A stretch of DNA of 64,000 nt from Paenibacillus catalpae (GCF_900112695.1 NZ_FOMT01000004.1:496001-560000), one strand, 5' to 3'. Shown: positions 35,509 through 46,050, numbered from the stretch's first letter. Numbers and translations: made by a program. Notes: generated by a model from the sequence alone, not told the origin.

Positions 35509-36884
35509 TATCTTATCGAGACATTAAGGCAATGTTCGGACATCTCCGACCATGTCGTGTACAACTCCATTACCTTATCCTCATCCGAATATCCGCTATG
35601 AACGACGATCATTTCCATATCTGTAACTGCTTTCAGACCATGTAAAGTCTTCATAGGAATATGCAGCACATTGCCGGCTTTTACTTTCATAGGAACCCCG
35701 TTTTGAACGAACTCTCCTTCACCTTTGACAACCGTCCATACCTCTTCACGGTTCAGGTGCATGAGATAACTAAAGTTTCTGCCTGCTTTCACTGCAACCC
35801 GTTTCGTGATTACCGTACGGCCATCTTCGTACCGCTCATCATCCAAGATGCGTACCCAGCCCCATTCTCTTTCCTCGAACATTGGGCCCTGGTCATAGTT
35901 AATGAAATCTTTAATCCGCGGGCTTGCACTCTTATCTGTCACAAGAATACCGTCTGGACTAACCGCTACAACAACATTAGATACCCCAAGTACAGTAACT
36001 GGAATTTCAAGTTCATTGACTAGATGCGTATTGATAGAGTCCTCGCTAATGGTACCTCTGCCAATCTGATTCTGTCCCATCTCTTCCGTTAACGTATTCC
36101 AAGTACCTAGATCCTTCCAATAACCGTCATAAGGAACAACAACAATGTTATTGGTCTTCTCAACAACTTCATAGTCGAAACTAATCTTCGGCAACTCATG
36201 ATACTGCTCCACAAGCTGATCATATTGAAGCGGATACCCTTTCTCTTTCAGAATATTAATGAGGTATCCGAGCTTGAAGGAGAATACTCCACAGTTCCAT
36301 AATGCTTGTTGCTCAATTAAACCAGCAGCAGCCTCTTCTGAGGGCTTTTCTTGAAAATGACTAACTCTTAGGACACCATTAAGGTCTGCCTGCTCACGTT
36401 CAGGAATGATATAGCCATATTTTGCAGATGGATAGGTTGGCCTCACCCCAATCAAAGCCAGGTCAGCCTGCGTCTTTTGAATAGTAGCCTCTAGCTGTTT
36501 TACGGCATAAAAAAAGTGGCCCTCTACATAAGGGTCCACTGGTAAGATCGCTATCACTTCATCTAAATCCACATTGGCGACAGAATATAAATAAGATGCA
36601 GTTAAGGCAATGGCCGGGAACGTATCTCTACGTTCAGGCTCAATAATAAGCGGTACGGTCGGTCCGATCTGATTATGCATCATCTCGATCTGAGCCTTGC
36701 CTGTCGCGATATAGCTGGAATCTTCTAAACCACTTTCACTGATTTGCCCCCATACTCGTTGCACCATCGATACGAGTTCTTGATCTTCGTTCTCTAGTAC
36801 TTTCAAGAATTGTTTAGACCGGGCATCGTTAGATAACGGCCAAAGCCGTTTTCCTGATCCTCCCGAAAGAAGGACTAGTTTCAT
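35508..36884 (-). CDS. manC: Mannose-1-phosphate guanylyltransferase (with mannose-6-phosphate isomerase-like cupin)
   Basis: 458 aa. The N-terminal nucleotidyltransferase domain opens LVLLSGGSGKRLWPLSND, with SKQFLKVL after it and a catalytic FQEKPS motif further on. The C-terminal cupin domain (NRFSYLMHLNREE-like, HIPMKTLHGL) corresponds to the isomerase half of type II PMI/GMP enzymes. It makes GDP-mannose, the precursor for gmd and fcl in this cluster. No phosphomannomutase gene is present in the window. Confidence 0.92.
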   Translation of the reverse strand: MKLVLLSGGSGKRLWPLSNDARSKQFLKVLENEDQELVSMVQRVWGQISESGLEDSSYIATGKAQIEMMHNQIGPTVPLIIEPERRDTFPAIALTASYLYSVANVDLDEVIAILPVDPYVEGHFFYAVKQLEATIQKTQADLALIGVRPTYPSAKYGYIIPEREQADLNGVLRVSHFQEKPSEEAAAGLIEQQALWNCGVFSFKLGYLINILKEKGYPLQYDQLVEQYHELPKISFDYEVVEKTNNIVVVPYDGYWKDLGTWNTLTEEMGQNQIGRGTISEDSINTHLVNELEIPVTVLGVSNVVVAVSPDGILVTDKSASPRIKDFINYDQGPMFEEREWGWVRILDDERYEDGRTVITKRVAVKAGRNFSYLMHLNREEVWTVVKGEGEFVQNGVPMKVKAGNVLHIPMKTLHGLKAVTDMEMIVVHSGYSDEDKVMELYTTWSEMSEHCLNVSIR

Positions 36885-36915
36885 TAATATTCCCCCGGAG
36901 TTATTATTAGTTTCT

Positions 36916-38160
36916 TCAACTTATGTTTAGTCTTAAGTTTGATTCAAGATGATTATCCATACTATAAAAACTATTCGCTCGTTCTTGCCCTTCTTTAATT
37001 CCTGCAAAAATCAGAATTAAAAACATACAGGTAAAAATAGTAGGCTCACTCGCAAAAAATAAGAATACAACAAAAAGTTTCAGCATATAATCAACATTTC
37101 CAACAGACATCTTTCTAATAGAATAACAATAAATCAAAAGTATTGTACCTCCGCCCAGCAAACCAAATTGAGACAATACAGAAAGAATACCGTTTGTTGC
37201 ATCAGTTATTCCGGTTCCGTTTAAATAAGAATTATTCTGAAAACCTATTCCTAGAATAGGATCTGTAGAAATGGTTTCATAAAACAATGGTATCTCACTA
37301 CTCCGGGCAGTATATGATGCATTATCTGCGGAAAATTTATTTGAGATTATACCCATTTTGTTCTCAGCAATAACCAACGTTAATAAAACAATAAGTAGTA
37401 AACTCACTGTTTTAAAGTTTAAATTTTGCAGTATTATTCTTCTTGATTTAATAATAACAATAAGTCCACATGCTATTATTCCAGATGTTGATACAGTAGT
37501 GATAATAGCCGCTATAAATACAAGTATTTTCAATCTAGACATTTTTGAAGATAAACTTTCCTTCTCAAATATCCATAAAATAGCTAGATTAAGAAATACT
37601 GCGAACATACCACCTTCATGAAAAGGTCCAAAATTCCTTATGGTGTAGTTATCTAATGGGAAATTAAAAACTAACATATATCTAGTTGTATGATCCCAAT
37701 AGGTTATGGGTTTAATAAATTGAAATACAATTGATGGATTAAAAACAAATATACTAAAGCAAATCAGACTAATAATAGCTATTATAAAGATTATATTTAT
37801 GTAGTATTTTTTTAACTTTTCAAAATCAATAATTTGAGCGACAATAAAACAACTAATAATTTTCATAACTAAACCCAAATGCCCGTTAATATTTTTACTA
37901 TATACCATTAAATTAATTAAGACTATTAACAATAAGGTAATACAAATTAGCACATTGACTTTATTAAATGTTTTATTTTTTATCAACACAAGAAATATAA
38001 TAGATAATATTAAGAAAGCAACGATGCTTTGTGAAAACCAGATATATGAAAATTGAATAGTACCTGAAAGTCCAATTAATACTAAACATATAATTAACGT
38101 TATGCTTGGCTTAAAATTTGTTTGTTTTATAATATTCTGGGCGTAATAACTATCCTTCAT
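36916..38160 (-). CDS. O-antigen ligase/polymerase-like membrane protein (Wzy candidate)
   Basis: 414 aa with 10-12 hydrophobic helices and a long extracytoplasmic loop between helices near residues 300-340, as in Wzy and WaaL proteins. GIGFQNNSYLNGTG in that loop fits the Wzy_C pattern. It would polymerise repeat units outside the membrane. Primary sequence is poorly conserved in this family, so the call rests on topology and on sitting beside wzx. The DNA is strongly AT-rich. The ATG at 38160 has AAGGGAG upstream. Confidence 0.78.
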   Translation of the reverse strand: MKDSYYAQNIIKQTNFKPSITLIICLVLIGLSGTIQFSYIWFSQSIVAFLILSIIFLVLIKNKTFNKVNVLICITLLLIVLINLMVYSKNINGHLGLVMKIISCFIVAQIIDFEKLKKYYINIIFIIAIISLICFSIFVFNPSIVFQFIKPITYWDHTTRYMLVFNFPLDNYTIRNFGPFHEGGMFAVFLNLAILWIFEKESLSSKMSRLKILVFIAAIITTVSTSGIIACGLIVIIKSRRIILQNLNFKTVSLLLIVLLTLVIAENKMGIISNKFSADNASYTARSSEIPLFYETISTDPILGIGFQNNSYLNGTGITDATNGILSVLSQFGLLGGGTILLIYCYSIRKMSVGNVDYMLKLFVVFLFFASEPTIFTCMFLILIFAGIKEGQERANSFYSMDNHLESNLRLNIS

Positions 38161-38212
38161 AGTAGCTCCCTTCTTATTATGGTGATTTGATGAAATCATG
38201 AGAAAATAATGC

Positions 38213-39349
38213 TTATGTGAGAATTCTCATAATCTTTTCTCCAATATTTCGAGGAAGGTTATCTTCACTTAGTTTCTTGGCAACTAGTTTCATATCTAAT
38301 CGATCTAAATTCTCTAGTGAATTTTTAATCACATCCGCCAATAACTTTGGATCGTCATTTTGATAATAATAAAAAGCATCACCAGCAAAATCTTTAATGT
38401 CTGCCACTTCAGATGATATTATCAAATTACCCGTTGCCATATATTCAAATATTTTTGATGGAAAGGAACTGTTACCAAACTGATGTTGACTTAGTTGGCT
38501 TTGAATCAATATATCAGCATCAAGCATATATCGAATCACACTTTCATAATCAATAAATCCTTTAAAATCAATTCTTGGATCATTTACTGTAATTTTTCCT
38601 TTCCCAGTGATAATTAGTCTAAAATCGTTTGATATATATTTTAAACTATCCAGAAGTATATCAATGCCTCTCTCTTTATCAAGTCCACCACCATAAAAAA
38701 TAATAGGCCGTGACCTTTCACTTTTTTTATGCCCTTCTCTCTTTAGAAATAAATTTTCATCAGTAACACCCCTTACTACAACGCATGGAACTGTCTGCTG
38801 TTTAGCTAATAGAGAATTAACTGTGATTGCGGTTGAAATATTTTTGGACACTACTTTTTCTGTTAGCCTCATTAATAACCTTTTAAACCCTTTAACTGAA
38901 TCAATATTTGAGTAACCATCCTCATATTCAATTGTAATTGGAATATTTAAAATTTTTTTTGCCAACCACGCAGCCCATGCGACTTCCGGCTTGTAGTTAT
39001 AAAAAATTATATTATTAATAGGCCTTATTTTATTTTCTTTACGAGTCTCTAGAAACATAAATATTATAGATACCATAGTGCTCAATATTGGAACATCCCA
39101 AATTGAACAATAAACTACATTAATTACATTTGATTTTTCTTCCACCCTTTTGTACCATTTAAAGCTTTTAGAATTTACAAGTCCGCTCGATAATACCTTA
39201 ACATGAGCCCCCACTGCTTCTAATGACTTTTTTATTCCTATTATTTTATTATTTGCTGGTTGAGAGTAAATATTCTGACTGTTTCGAGATTTAGCAATAT
39301 TAACTGACATATAATTATTCAAATATAAGATATTTTTGTTCATCTGCAT
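38213..39349 (-). CDS. Glycosyltransferase family 4-like
   Basis: 378 aa, GT-B fold. The C-terminal half has FYGGGLDKERGIDILLDSL, a DADILIQSQLS strand and SSFPSKIFEYMATGNLIISS, the donor-binding E-x7-E-like region of retaining GT4 enzymes. It should add one sugar of the repeat unit; specificity is unknown. It is part of the AT-rich cassette between wzy and wzx. Confidence 0.82.
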   Translation of the reverse strand: MQMNKNILYLNNYMSVNIAKSRNSQNIYSQPANNKIIGIKKSLEAVGAHVKVLSSGLVNSKSFKWYKRVEEKSNVINVVYCSIWDVPILSTMVSIIFMFLETRKENKIRPINNIIFYNYKPEVAWAAWLAKKILNIPITIEYEDGYSNIDSVKGFKRLLMRLTEKVVSKNISTAITVNSLLAKQQTVPCVVVRGVTDENLFLKREGHKKSERSRPIIFYGGGLDKERGIDILLDSLKYISNDFRLIITGKGKITVNDPRIDFKGFIDYESVIRYMLDADILIQSQLSQHQFGNSSFPSKIFEYMATGNLIISSEVADIKDFAGDAFYYYQNDDPKLLADVIKNSLENLDRLDMKLVAKKLSEDNLPRNIGEKIMRILT

Positions 39350-39395
39350 GTTTTATTCCTCAATTCATTAAAAAGATGACTTATTCTCCGTTTTA

Positions 39396-40838
39396 TTAAT
39401 TATGTTCGGAGTTCTTTTTTATTCTCTTTCTAACCCACTTAACCATTTCCAAATACATCTCATCTTTTGCAAAAAAACAAAGTATTAAATATGCAGCTGC
39501 ACCTACTAGTATTTGAATAATTGTTGTTATAATGGTCGGTGCCATTCTGTATGAGATAATAAATACAATGAAGCACATCCCCACCGAGTAGAAAAAATAA
39601 TTCCTACAACTTTTTAACAAATTATTAATTGGTATTTGTTTATTTAAATATACATATTGAATCAATATTGTTATGTAACTCGAAACTAATGTAGCGATTG
39701 CTGCCCCTAAATATCCCCAGATCGGAATTAGTATTATATTAATTACGAAGTTAAAAATTGCTGTAGTAGTGTATGCCACAGTTAAAATTTTTGTTTGATT
39801 GGTGGCTGTAAAGTACTGTCTACCTGAAATCCCCTCTAATGAATAGGCAATAATGATTGGGCTAATAATCATAATCCCATAAATAACTGGTAAAAAATCA
39901 TCCCCTAAATACCAAGGAACTAAGCTCTTTGCAATTACGATTAATCCAAATGTCATCGGAAAAGCTAGAAATACGGAAAATTTGCCCGATTTAATCAGAT
40001 AATCTTGAACTTTTTGATTATTTCCTTTACTGTATTCATTTGCTATTCGTGGCATCATTACAGTACTTAAGGCAGTAATTAATGTTAAGATAACTGTTAC
40101 GATTTTTTCAGCATTATCATAATATGATAATTGACTTGTTTCTTTTGTAAAGTACTCAATCATTACCTTACCAAGTTGTAAGTATAGTAGCGTTGCAACC
40201 ATAGGTAAGAATAATTTCAATGATCCCTTTAGATGCAATACAATATTATTAATTTTAATTTTTGGCTTCTCTACATATATCCTCAACTGAGTAAATGCGA
40301 GTAAATTTGATACAAGAACCGATAGCCCTAAAATTAATAAATAAATCCCGACATCATTGCTATTTTTAACAAATAAGAATATTCCTATTGTGCTGATAAT
40401 TTTAGTTACTGCATTTTTTATAACAGCAACCTTCATATCCTCAAGCCCAACAAAAATCCATGTGCAATCAATATACTGTGCTAAAAGATAAAGATAGTAT
40501 ATTAAAAAGTAGATTGTATAAGTCTTATACATTATTGCAATAATAATAAAAATACATGTTCCTACAAGTGTCAAAATTATTCTTAAAAACATGATCTCCC
40601 AAAAGGTTTGACTCATTTTTGAACGATTATCACGCTCATAAGCAATTTGCCTATTTCCATAGCTATAGATACCAAGTAAAGTTAAGATACTAATAATATA
40701 AGTAACAGAATTAACGTAACTATATATACCTTGATTCGAAGCTCCCAATACTCTTGCAAGATAAGGGGCAGTAATAACGGGAACAAGCATTGCGAAAACT
40801 TGGTACAATATATTATATATATAATTTTTAACTATCAT
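39396..40838 (-). CDS. Polysaccharide flippase (Wzx / oligosaccharide flippase)
   Basis: 480 aa with 12-14 hydrophobic helices. The opening NYIYNILYQVFAMLVPVITAPYLARVLG is characteristic of the Wzx/RfbX family. The protein moves undecaprenyl-linked repeat units across the membrane for polymerisation by Wzy. AT-rich codon usage matches its neighbours in the cassette. Confidence 0.9.
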   Translation of the reverse strand: MIVKNYIYNILYQVFAMLVPVITAPYLARVLGASNQGIYSYVNSVTYIISILTLLGIYSYGNRQIAYERDNRSKMSQTFWEIMFLRIILTLVGTCIFIIIAIMYKTYTIYFLIYYLYLLAQYIDCTWIFVGLEDMKVAVIKNAVTKIISTIGIFLFVKNSNDVGIYLLILGLSVLVSNLLAFTQLRIYVEKPKIKINNIVLHLKGSLKLFLPMVATLLYLQLGKVMIEYFTKETSQLSYYDNAEKIVTVILTLITALSTVMMPRIANEYSKGNNQKVQDYLIKSGKFSVFLAFPMTFGLIVIAKSLVPWYLGDDFLPVIYGIMIISPIIIAYSLEGISGRQYFTATNQTKILTVAYTTTAIFNFVINIILIPIWGYLGAAIATLVSSYITILIQYVYLNKQIPINNLLKSCRNYFFYSVGMCFIVFIISYRMAPTIITTIIQILVGAAAYLILCFFAKDEMYLEMVKWVRKRIKKNSEHN

Positions 40839-40874
40839 TTTTCTCTCCTGGTATCTATGTCTAATGGACGTGTA

Positions 40875-42089
40875 TCATAACTTTTCAAGTTCTAAGTAAA
40901 TTTTTTCGATCTCATTTTCGTATCGCTTCCAAGTATAGTTTTGAACGTTTTGAAATGCTTTTTCACCCATTTTTTTTAATACTTCACGCTCTTTGTTCAG
41001 ATATTTAATATAGTTCACTAAAGCATTAACATCCCCATTTGGATGCACGTATCCATCTTCTCCATGTACAATAACCCCCTTCCCTCCATCGGCTACAATA
41101 CATGGCAAACCATAAGTCATCGCTTCAAGGGTTACCATACCAAACCCTTCGAATAGAGCTTCAAAGACAAATATATCATGTGCACAATACTGCTTATACA
41201 TTTCAACATGGGGGACACTTTCAATATATTTTGCGTTGGAGAGATTTCTTACTGCATTAACTAGAACTTTATCTTGCTCAAAAGTAGGCTTTCCTATAAA
41301 CGTAAATTCAATATTTTCACCTACTAATTGCTTCGCTGCCTCAATTATATACTGTACACCTTTAGTAAGATTAAACGCGCCTACATAAAGAATTCTTAAA
41401 GCATCTGTAGTCTTTTTATGCTTTATCCTATTTTTTATCTCATCAATATTACTATTTGAAATAATTGAACCATACGGAATTAAACGTAATTTTTCTTCAT
41501 TTACATATGGCAGTAATGAATTATAAGTGGCCTGTGATGCTACGATAATAATATTGGACATTTTAATATTTTCAATTTGTTTTTCAATCATTTCATCAGG
41601 GAATTTAACATCAGCATATTCCTTTGGATAATTAAACTTAACTATCTCCTCCATTAGTTTTTCTTTTTGGTAACTAGCGAAAGGTTGAATATGCTCATAT
41701 ACTATAATTTTTTTTTGCTCGTACGCCCAGCGGACTGTTTCATTTAAGTAGTCCTGTAAAACGTGAATAACTTCATTCTGTTTTATAAATTTTTTGCTCC
41801 AGCGTTGAAAACCCTTAAAATAGAGACTCTTGAATTTTGTAGGTATAAACTTATTAAGTAAATATAACCCCTTTACAAGTAACGAGGTTTTAATAGAATC
41901 ACTGATTTGTTTATCTTCGTATCCCTCAATTTTCTTTTTATGCTTTGACTTTAGAACTAATTTATCTAAAATATCGTCTTTATAATAGTATCCATAAACT
42001 CCAATTACTTTGTTTGTGTATTGAGCAATTCCTTTTAAAGAGTAATATGAGTGATGCTTATATGGATGAAATAAAGCAACCTTTTTCAT
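40875..42089 (-). CDS. Glycosyltransferase family 1/4
   Basis: 404 aa GT-B protein. The donor site region reads RILYVGAFNLTKGVQYIIEAAKQL, then VFEALFEGFGMVTLEAMTYGLPCIVADGGKG, with the E-x7-E motif of GT4 enzymes. It should elongate the repeat unit; the sugar is unknown. AT-rich. Confidence 0.87.
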   Translation of the reverse strand: MKKVALFHPYKHHSYYSLKGIAQYTNKVIGVYGYYYKDDILDKLVLKSKHKKKIEGYEDKQISDSIKTSLLVKGLYLLNKFIPTKFKSLYFKGFQRWSKKFIKQNEVIHVLQDYLNETVRWAYEQKKIIVYEHIQPFASYQKEKLMEEIVKFNYPKEYADVKFPDEMIEKQIENIKMSNIIIVASQATYNSLLPYVNEEKLRLIPYGSIISNSNIDEIKNRIKHKKTTDALRILYVGAFNLTKGVQYIIEAAKQLVGENIEFTFIGKPTFEQDKVLVNAVRNLSNAKYIESVPHVEMYKQYCAHDIFVFEALFEGFGMVTLEAMTYGLPCIVADGGKGVIVHGEDGYVHPNGDVNALVNYIKYLNKEREVLKKMGEKAFQNVQNYTWKRYENEIEKIYLELEKL

Positions 42090-42110
42090 TTTTACTCCTC
42101 CATATGATTA

Positions 42111-43253
42111 TTAGCTTAATAGATCAGCATAACCTTTTATATTTAATCTTTTTCCATTTATTAAATGATCTTTAATATAGTCCTGATTCTTTTTAGTAAA
42201 ATCGGAGAATTGTTCTTCAGTTAACGCAATTAAATCGTTAATTATTTTTATAAATCCATTTTTATTTGATAAGTACTCCATAGTAGATGCTATTTTCTCA
42301 TAGCTATCCCATGGAGTCACTCCTTTACTTAAAACTACTAAACAGTTATTCGCCATAGACTCAACAATTACATGACCATAATTCTCCCCTAATGTAGGGA
42401 ATAAAAATGCATGATAATTACTAAAAATATTGCCGATTTCTGAGTGAGGGGCTTCCCCCTTATAAGAAACCTTTACATTTTCGGGCATATCTTTTATCAG
42501 TTTGTTACAATCTTCCCAATATAATTTATCTTCCAATGGTCCAAAAATATCAAAAGTTACTATTCCTGATTTAATCTCTTTTAATACCTCTAGTGCAAAC
42601 TTTAGATTTTTCTTAGGAAATATTCTTGAAACGAACACCAGTCGAAGTTCACCTCTATTTTTCGAAAGAGAGGAATTTACCGGGATATAGTTTGAAGTAA
42701 GGTTTGAAACATTGCATATTTCTGCTGCATTAAACTTTTTCTTTATATCATTCATTTCTAAGTCACTTGTAGCATGCCAATTTAAATTTTTATAAAGGCC
42801 GAATAACTTACTTAAGTAGATATAAGTATACTTTTTAAACTTTTTATTTTCACTTCCACCCGTAAAATCTCCTCGTGGAGTAAGGATAGTCTTTTTGTCC
42901 TTTAACTTACCTAACCTTCTTAATATAAGTGGCTTTATTGTAAAAACAGGTGAATAAAAGCCATTAAAATAGATCGTATCATAGTCAATTGAATTAAGTA
43001 TCTTTTGAAAACCAGATAAGTTTTGAAGCTCAGGACTCATGTAAAACACCTTCGCTGGACCTACCTGGTTCCATTCATTTACCTTTATCTCACTATAGGG
43101 GTGTTCTTCTTTGTGATCTCGGTCAGCTGTTAAAACATAAAATTCAAATTGATCTTTTAAATTTTCAATCATGTTTACACATGATTGAATAGGGCCTCCC
43201 CCTTTATAACCAGGAAGATACTGCCCGTTTAAAACTAAAACTTTTTTTGGCAT
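42111..43253 (-). CDS. Glycosyltransferase family 4
   Basis: 380 aa. An N-terminal GT-B loop (NGQYLPGYKGGGPIQSCVNMI) binds acceptor. The C-terminal half has LVFVSRIFPKKNLKFALEVL and FPTLGENYGHVIVESMANNCLVVLS. This is a standard retaining transferase for polysaccharide assembly. Acceptor and donor unknown. AT-rich cassette gene. Confidence 0.87.
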   Translation of the reverse strand: MPKKVLVLNGQYLPGYKGGGPIQSCVNMIENLKDQFEFYVLTADRDHKEEHPYSEIKVNEWNQVGPAKVFYMSPELQNLSGFQKILNSIDYDTIYFNGFYSPVFTIKPLILRRLGKLKDKKTILTPRGDFTGGSENKKFKKYTYIYLSKLFGLYKNLNWHATSDLEMNDIKKKFNAAEICNVSNLTSNYIPVNSSLSKNRGELRLVFVSRIFPKKNLKFALEVLKEIKSGIVTFDIFGPLEDKLYWEDCNKLIKDMPENVKVSYKGEAPHSEIGNIFSNYHAFLFPTLGENYGHVIVESMANNCLVVLSKGVTPWDSYEKIASTMEYLSNKNGFIKIINDLIALTEEQFSDFTKKNQDYIKDHLINGKRLNIKGYADLLS

Positions 43254-43274
43254 TATATATCCACCCTTTTAGGA

Positions 43275-44186
43275 CTAGGACTTTAATTCCCCTTGCACTC
43301 CCAATTTTCTATCAAACTTCTCACACTCAAACATCTTAGCGTCCACTAAGAACCTATACCAATATGCTTGCAAGAAGTGAAAAATCCTTCCTTCAGGGCC
43401 ATCAAGGAAACCTAGCTTTATGTAGTACCTATAAATAAAGTAAAGATGGGCTCTAAAGAATTTGGGCATACCATAGTACCCTTTGTTTTTAACTACCCTC
43501 TTCATTTTTGCTTGCTTTGTAAGCTTACCTTGCTGTGCAGAATCATTTAACAAAGTTGTTGCGTTAGTCTTTTGATAATCAAGGACTTCTCGATTGCTAT
43601 ACCAATTATGTTTGTTAGTCCACCACTCAAGATCCTTTGTATTGTTATCAATCAGATCATACTTAAACTCAATAGATTTACCTTCAAGTAAAACCATGTG
43701 TTCATCCATAATTTTTTGCTCACAAGCTGCTTTTCCTGTTCGGAATATTCGAAGTAAAAGTTCCGGATAACGGCCACCGTGTTTAATCCAGCGCCCCATG
43801 AAATAAACTCTTCTTCGAAGAACAACTCCATTAACATCTCGAGCCAAGTCCATCAACTTATTGTTTATCTCATCTGCTAAATCTTCCATTAACTCCTCAT
43901 CTGCATCTATACGCATTGACCATTCAGTATTTATATTTGTATTTGCAAATCCCCAGTTTAATTGGGTAGCATGATCAACAAACTCATTTTGATAAAAATC
44001 CAGTTTACTACCGATTAGCTGAAGCTCGGCATCTAAGACTCTGCAAAGATGTTCTGTACCATCCGTACTATAGCTATCAACAATAACAAAACGTTTAGCA
44101 ATGCCACGAAACGATTCTATACACTTTCTTAAATTGCTCTCTTCATTTTTAGTGATAATTACAACCGTAAGATCTACCATTGTCAT
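43275..44186 (-). CDS. Glycosyltransferase family 2
   Basis: 303 aa with a GT-A domain. LTVVIITKNEESNLRKCIES opens the nucleotide-binding fold, VDSYSTDGTEHLC follows, and the metal-binding motif appears as RIDADEEL. It resembles WaaE/KdtX-type enzymes. It should transfer a sugar using an inverting mechanism. It begins the AT-rich cassette from the upstream side. Confidence 0.88.
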   Translation of the reverse strand: MTMVDLTVVIITKNEESNLRKCIESFRGIAKRFVIVDSYSTDGTEHLCRVLDAELQLIGSKLDFYQNEFVDHATQLNWGFANTNINTEWSMRIDADEELMEDLADEINNKLMDLARDVNGVVLRRRVYFMGRWIKHGGRYPELLLRIFRTGKAACEQKIMDEHMVLLEGKSIEFKYDLIDNNTKDLEWWTNKHNWYSNREVLDYQKTNATTLLNDSAQQGKLTKQAKMKRVVKNKGYYGMPKFFRAHLYFIYRYYIKLGFLDGPEGRIFHFLQAYWYRFLVDAKMFECEKFDRKLGVQGELKS

Positions 44187-44216
44187 TTCCTTTCCACTAC
44201 GTTTAATGTAAGTGGG

Positions 44217-44768
44217 TTAAAATCTTTTGATGACTCTAGCCGGATTTCCAGCAATTACGCAGTTATCCTCGAATACACCACTAACGACTGCCCCCGCTCC
44301 AACTATGCAGCCATCACCGAGCACAGTCCCTTTTAGGATCAGCGCATTACATCCTATAAAGCAATTCTTTCCTATCGAGATTGGTTTGGCCCCAATCTTC
44401 TCTTTAATGTCTGCATTTCTTGCTTCAATCTCTAGAGGGTGAAAATCATTGTCCAAAATCTTGGCATTACCGCCTACAAGCGTATTCTCACCGATTGTTA
44501 TGGATTTTCTAGCATAGATAGTCGCACCAGAAATACCAACATTGTTACCGATTAATATCTGTGATTCCGGAGTTCTGGTAATAATTATCGTCCTCTGATA
44601 TAGGCCAACCAAGTTAGATAGAAACGATGAGTTAATCGTTACATTATCACCAAAAGTAAGCTGGGCCCCAGACTTGTTAAAGATGACTGGCATTCCTTTC
44701 AGCGTTAAGTTCTTACCGTAGCTGACCTTAGTCATTTTCATTAAAAGCTTGAACCAATTACTATTCAT
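44217..44768 (-). CDS. Left-handed beta-helix acyltransferase (acetyltransferase) of polysaccharide assembly
   Basis: 183 aa. Hexapeptide repeats are visible throughout (IGNNVGISGATI, IGENTLVGGNAKI, IGKNCFIGCNALI, LGDGCIVGAGAVV). The closing AGNPARVIKR is the standard end of WcaF/CatB-like enzymes, and DNDFHPLE includes the catalytic histidine. It probably O-acetylates a sugar of the polymer. I chose the ATG at 44768 because the longer frame (to 44828) would overlap the preceding glycosyltransferase gene, and GAGG is well placed upstream. Confidence 0.87.
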   Translation of the reverse strand: MNSNWFKLLMKMTKVSYGKNLTLKGMPVIFNKSGAQLTFGDNVTINSSFLSNLVGLYQRTIIITRTPESQILIGNNVGISGATIYARKSITIGENTLVGGNAKILDNDFHPLEIEARNADIKEKIGAKPISIGKNCFIGCNALILKGTVLGDGCIVGAGAVVSGVFEDNCVIAGNPARVIKRF

Positions 44769-44787
44769 ATGAATAACCTCGACTTCG

Positions 44788-46047
44788 TTAAATACTGATT
44801 TCTTGAATATATTTACTAATCGATACATCCTTCGTCAGATTCTTAACTAAGAAGGCTCTTGCACGTTTACTCATCTCGGCAGGAACGTTGGTGTCTTTCT
44901 CCCTTATAAATTTCTCAATAATAACCTCAACATCACCATAATTGGCCGGTTCGGTTACATAGCCGCAATTCGTCTCTTCAATAATAAGGCGTGCTTCAGA
45001 TCCTTGTTCGAGGACACCTAATATAGGTTTGCCAGCTGCCATAATACCGTAGAGCTTACTCGGAACAGATACTCCCTTAATGCCCTTGGCATTAATACAC
45101 CAGTGTACATCACCGGCATTCAAGCTATAGATCAGGTCCGACTTCTTCTGATACGGAATAAAGGTTACGTTATTTAGATCGTGTTCTTCTTTGTAAGCGA
45201 TCAGATTCTTAAGGACAGTTCCATCTCCGATAAAGGCGAATACGACTTCATCCCGATCCTTGAACTTCTCAATGATAGGCATCATGTTCTCAAGATCATA
45301 GTACAGACCGATATTACCGGAATACATAATGACAAACTTATTCTCCAGCCCATACCGCTTCTTGAATGTGACTACCTGCTCATGATCAGCCGGCAAAGGA
45401 TAGATTTCCTTCTCATCAATCCAGTTGTTAATAAAGGAATGATTCGGAACCCTCTTTCCCTTGAAGCGATGCTTTACGGTCTCGACCATATCACGGCCAA
45501 CCACGATTACCTTATCCGAACATTTGCAGCTGAATTTATCGAACCACATCATGGCATTCAGGATTAGCTTATTTTTGCTGTAACCAACCGCCATTGTCTG
45601 TTCAGGATTGAAATCCTGAATATTGTAGATATACTTGGCACGCTTCATCCATTTGCCCCATACCCCAATAAGTCCACCAAGGACAGGCGGCTGGGAGATG
45701 GAATAGACATAATCCATCTTGCCAACCTTGAACGTTGCCAGCATGGCACCAACAAAGTAAGCCAGAATGTTCTTAATTCTGCTTACCTTGCTGCTCTTGG
45801 AGAACTCCGGCACACGGATTCGAGTCACTTTCACGCCATTAATCTCTTCTTGATAGAACATCTTGGTCTTATACTCCGGAGCTACTCCTCCTGTATAAGA
45901 GGGAACAACACAAATTACCGTGATATCAAAGGAATCGAGCATCCCTTCGGCCAGTTCCTTCAGGATCTGGCCAGTTGACGCTACGTCAGGATGGTAATAG
46001 TGCGCATAGATAAGCAGCTTCTTCTTGGAACTCAGTTCGGTTGCCAT
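44788..46047 (-). CDS. Glycosyltransferase family 4 (WbuB-like)
   Basis: 419 aa. LLIYAHYYHPDVASTGQILKEL is the acceptor-side loop of WbuB/WcaI-like enzymes, and FVIMYSGNIGLYYDLENM with VPSKLYGIMAAGKPILGV forms the donor site. WbuB-type transferases add fucosamine or a related sugar near the start of repeat units. That specificity is only a family hint. It directly follows gmd (three bases between genes). Confidence 0.87.
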   Translation of the reverse strand: MATELSSKKKLLIYAHYYHPDVASTGQILKELAEGMLDSFDITVICVVPSYTGGVAPEYKTKMFYQEEINGVKVTRIRVPEFSKSSKVSRIKNILAYFVGAMLATFKVGKMDYVYSISQPPVLGGLIGVWGKWMKRAKYIYNIQDFNPEQTMAVGYSKNKLILNAMMWFDKFSCKCSDKVIVVGRDMVETVKHRFKGKRVPNHSFINNWIDEKEIYPLPADHEQVVTFKKRYGLENKFVIMYSGNIGLYYDLENMMPIIEKFKDRDEVVFAFIGDGTVLKNLIAYKEEHDLNNVTFIPYQKKSDLIYSLNAGDVHWCINAKGIKGVSVPSKLYGIMAAGKPILGVLEQGSEARLIIEETNCGYVTEPANYGDVEVIIEKFIREKDTNVPAEMSKRARAFLVKNLTKDVSISKYIQEISI

Positions 46048-46050
46048 GCT

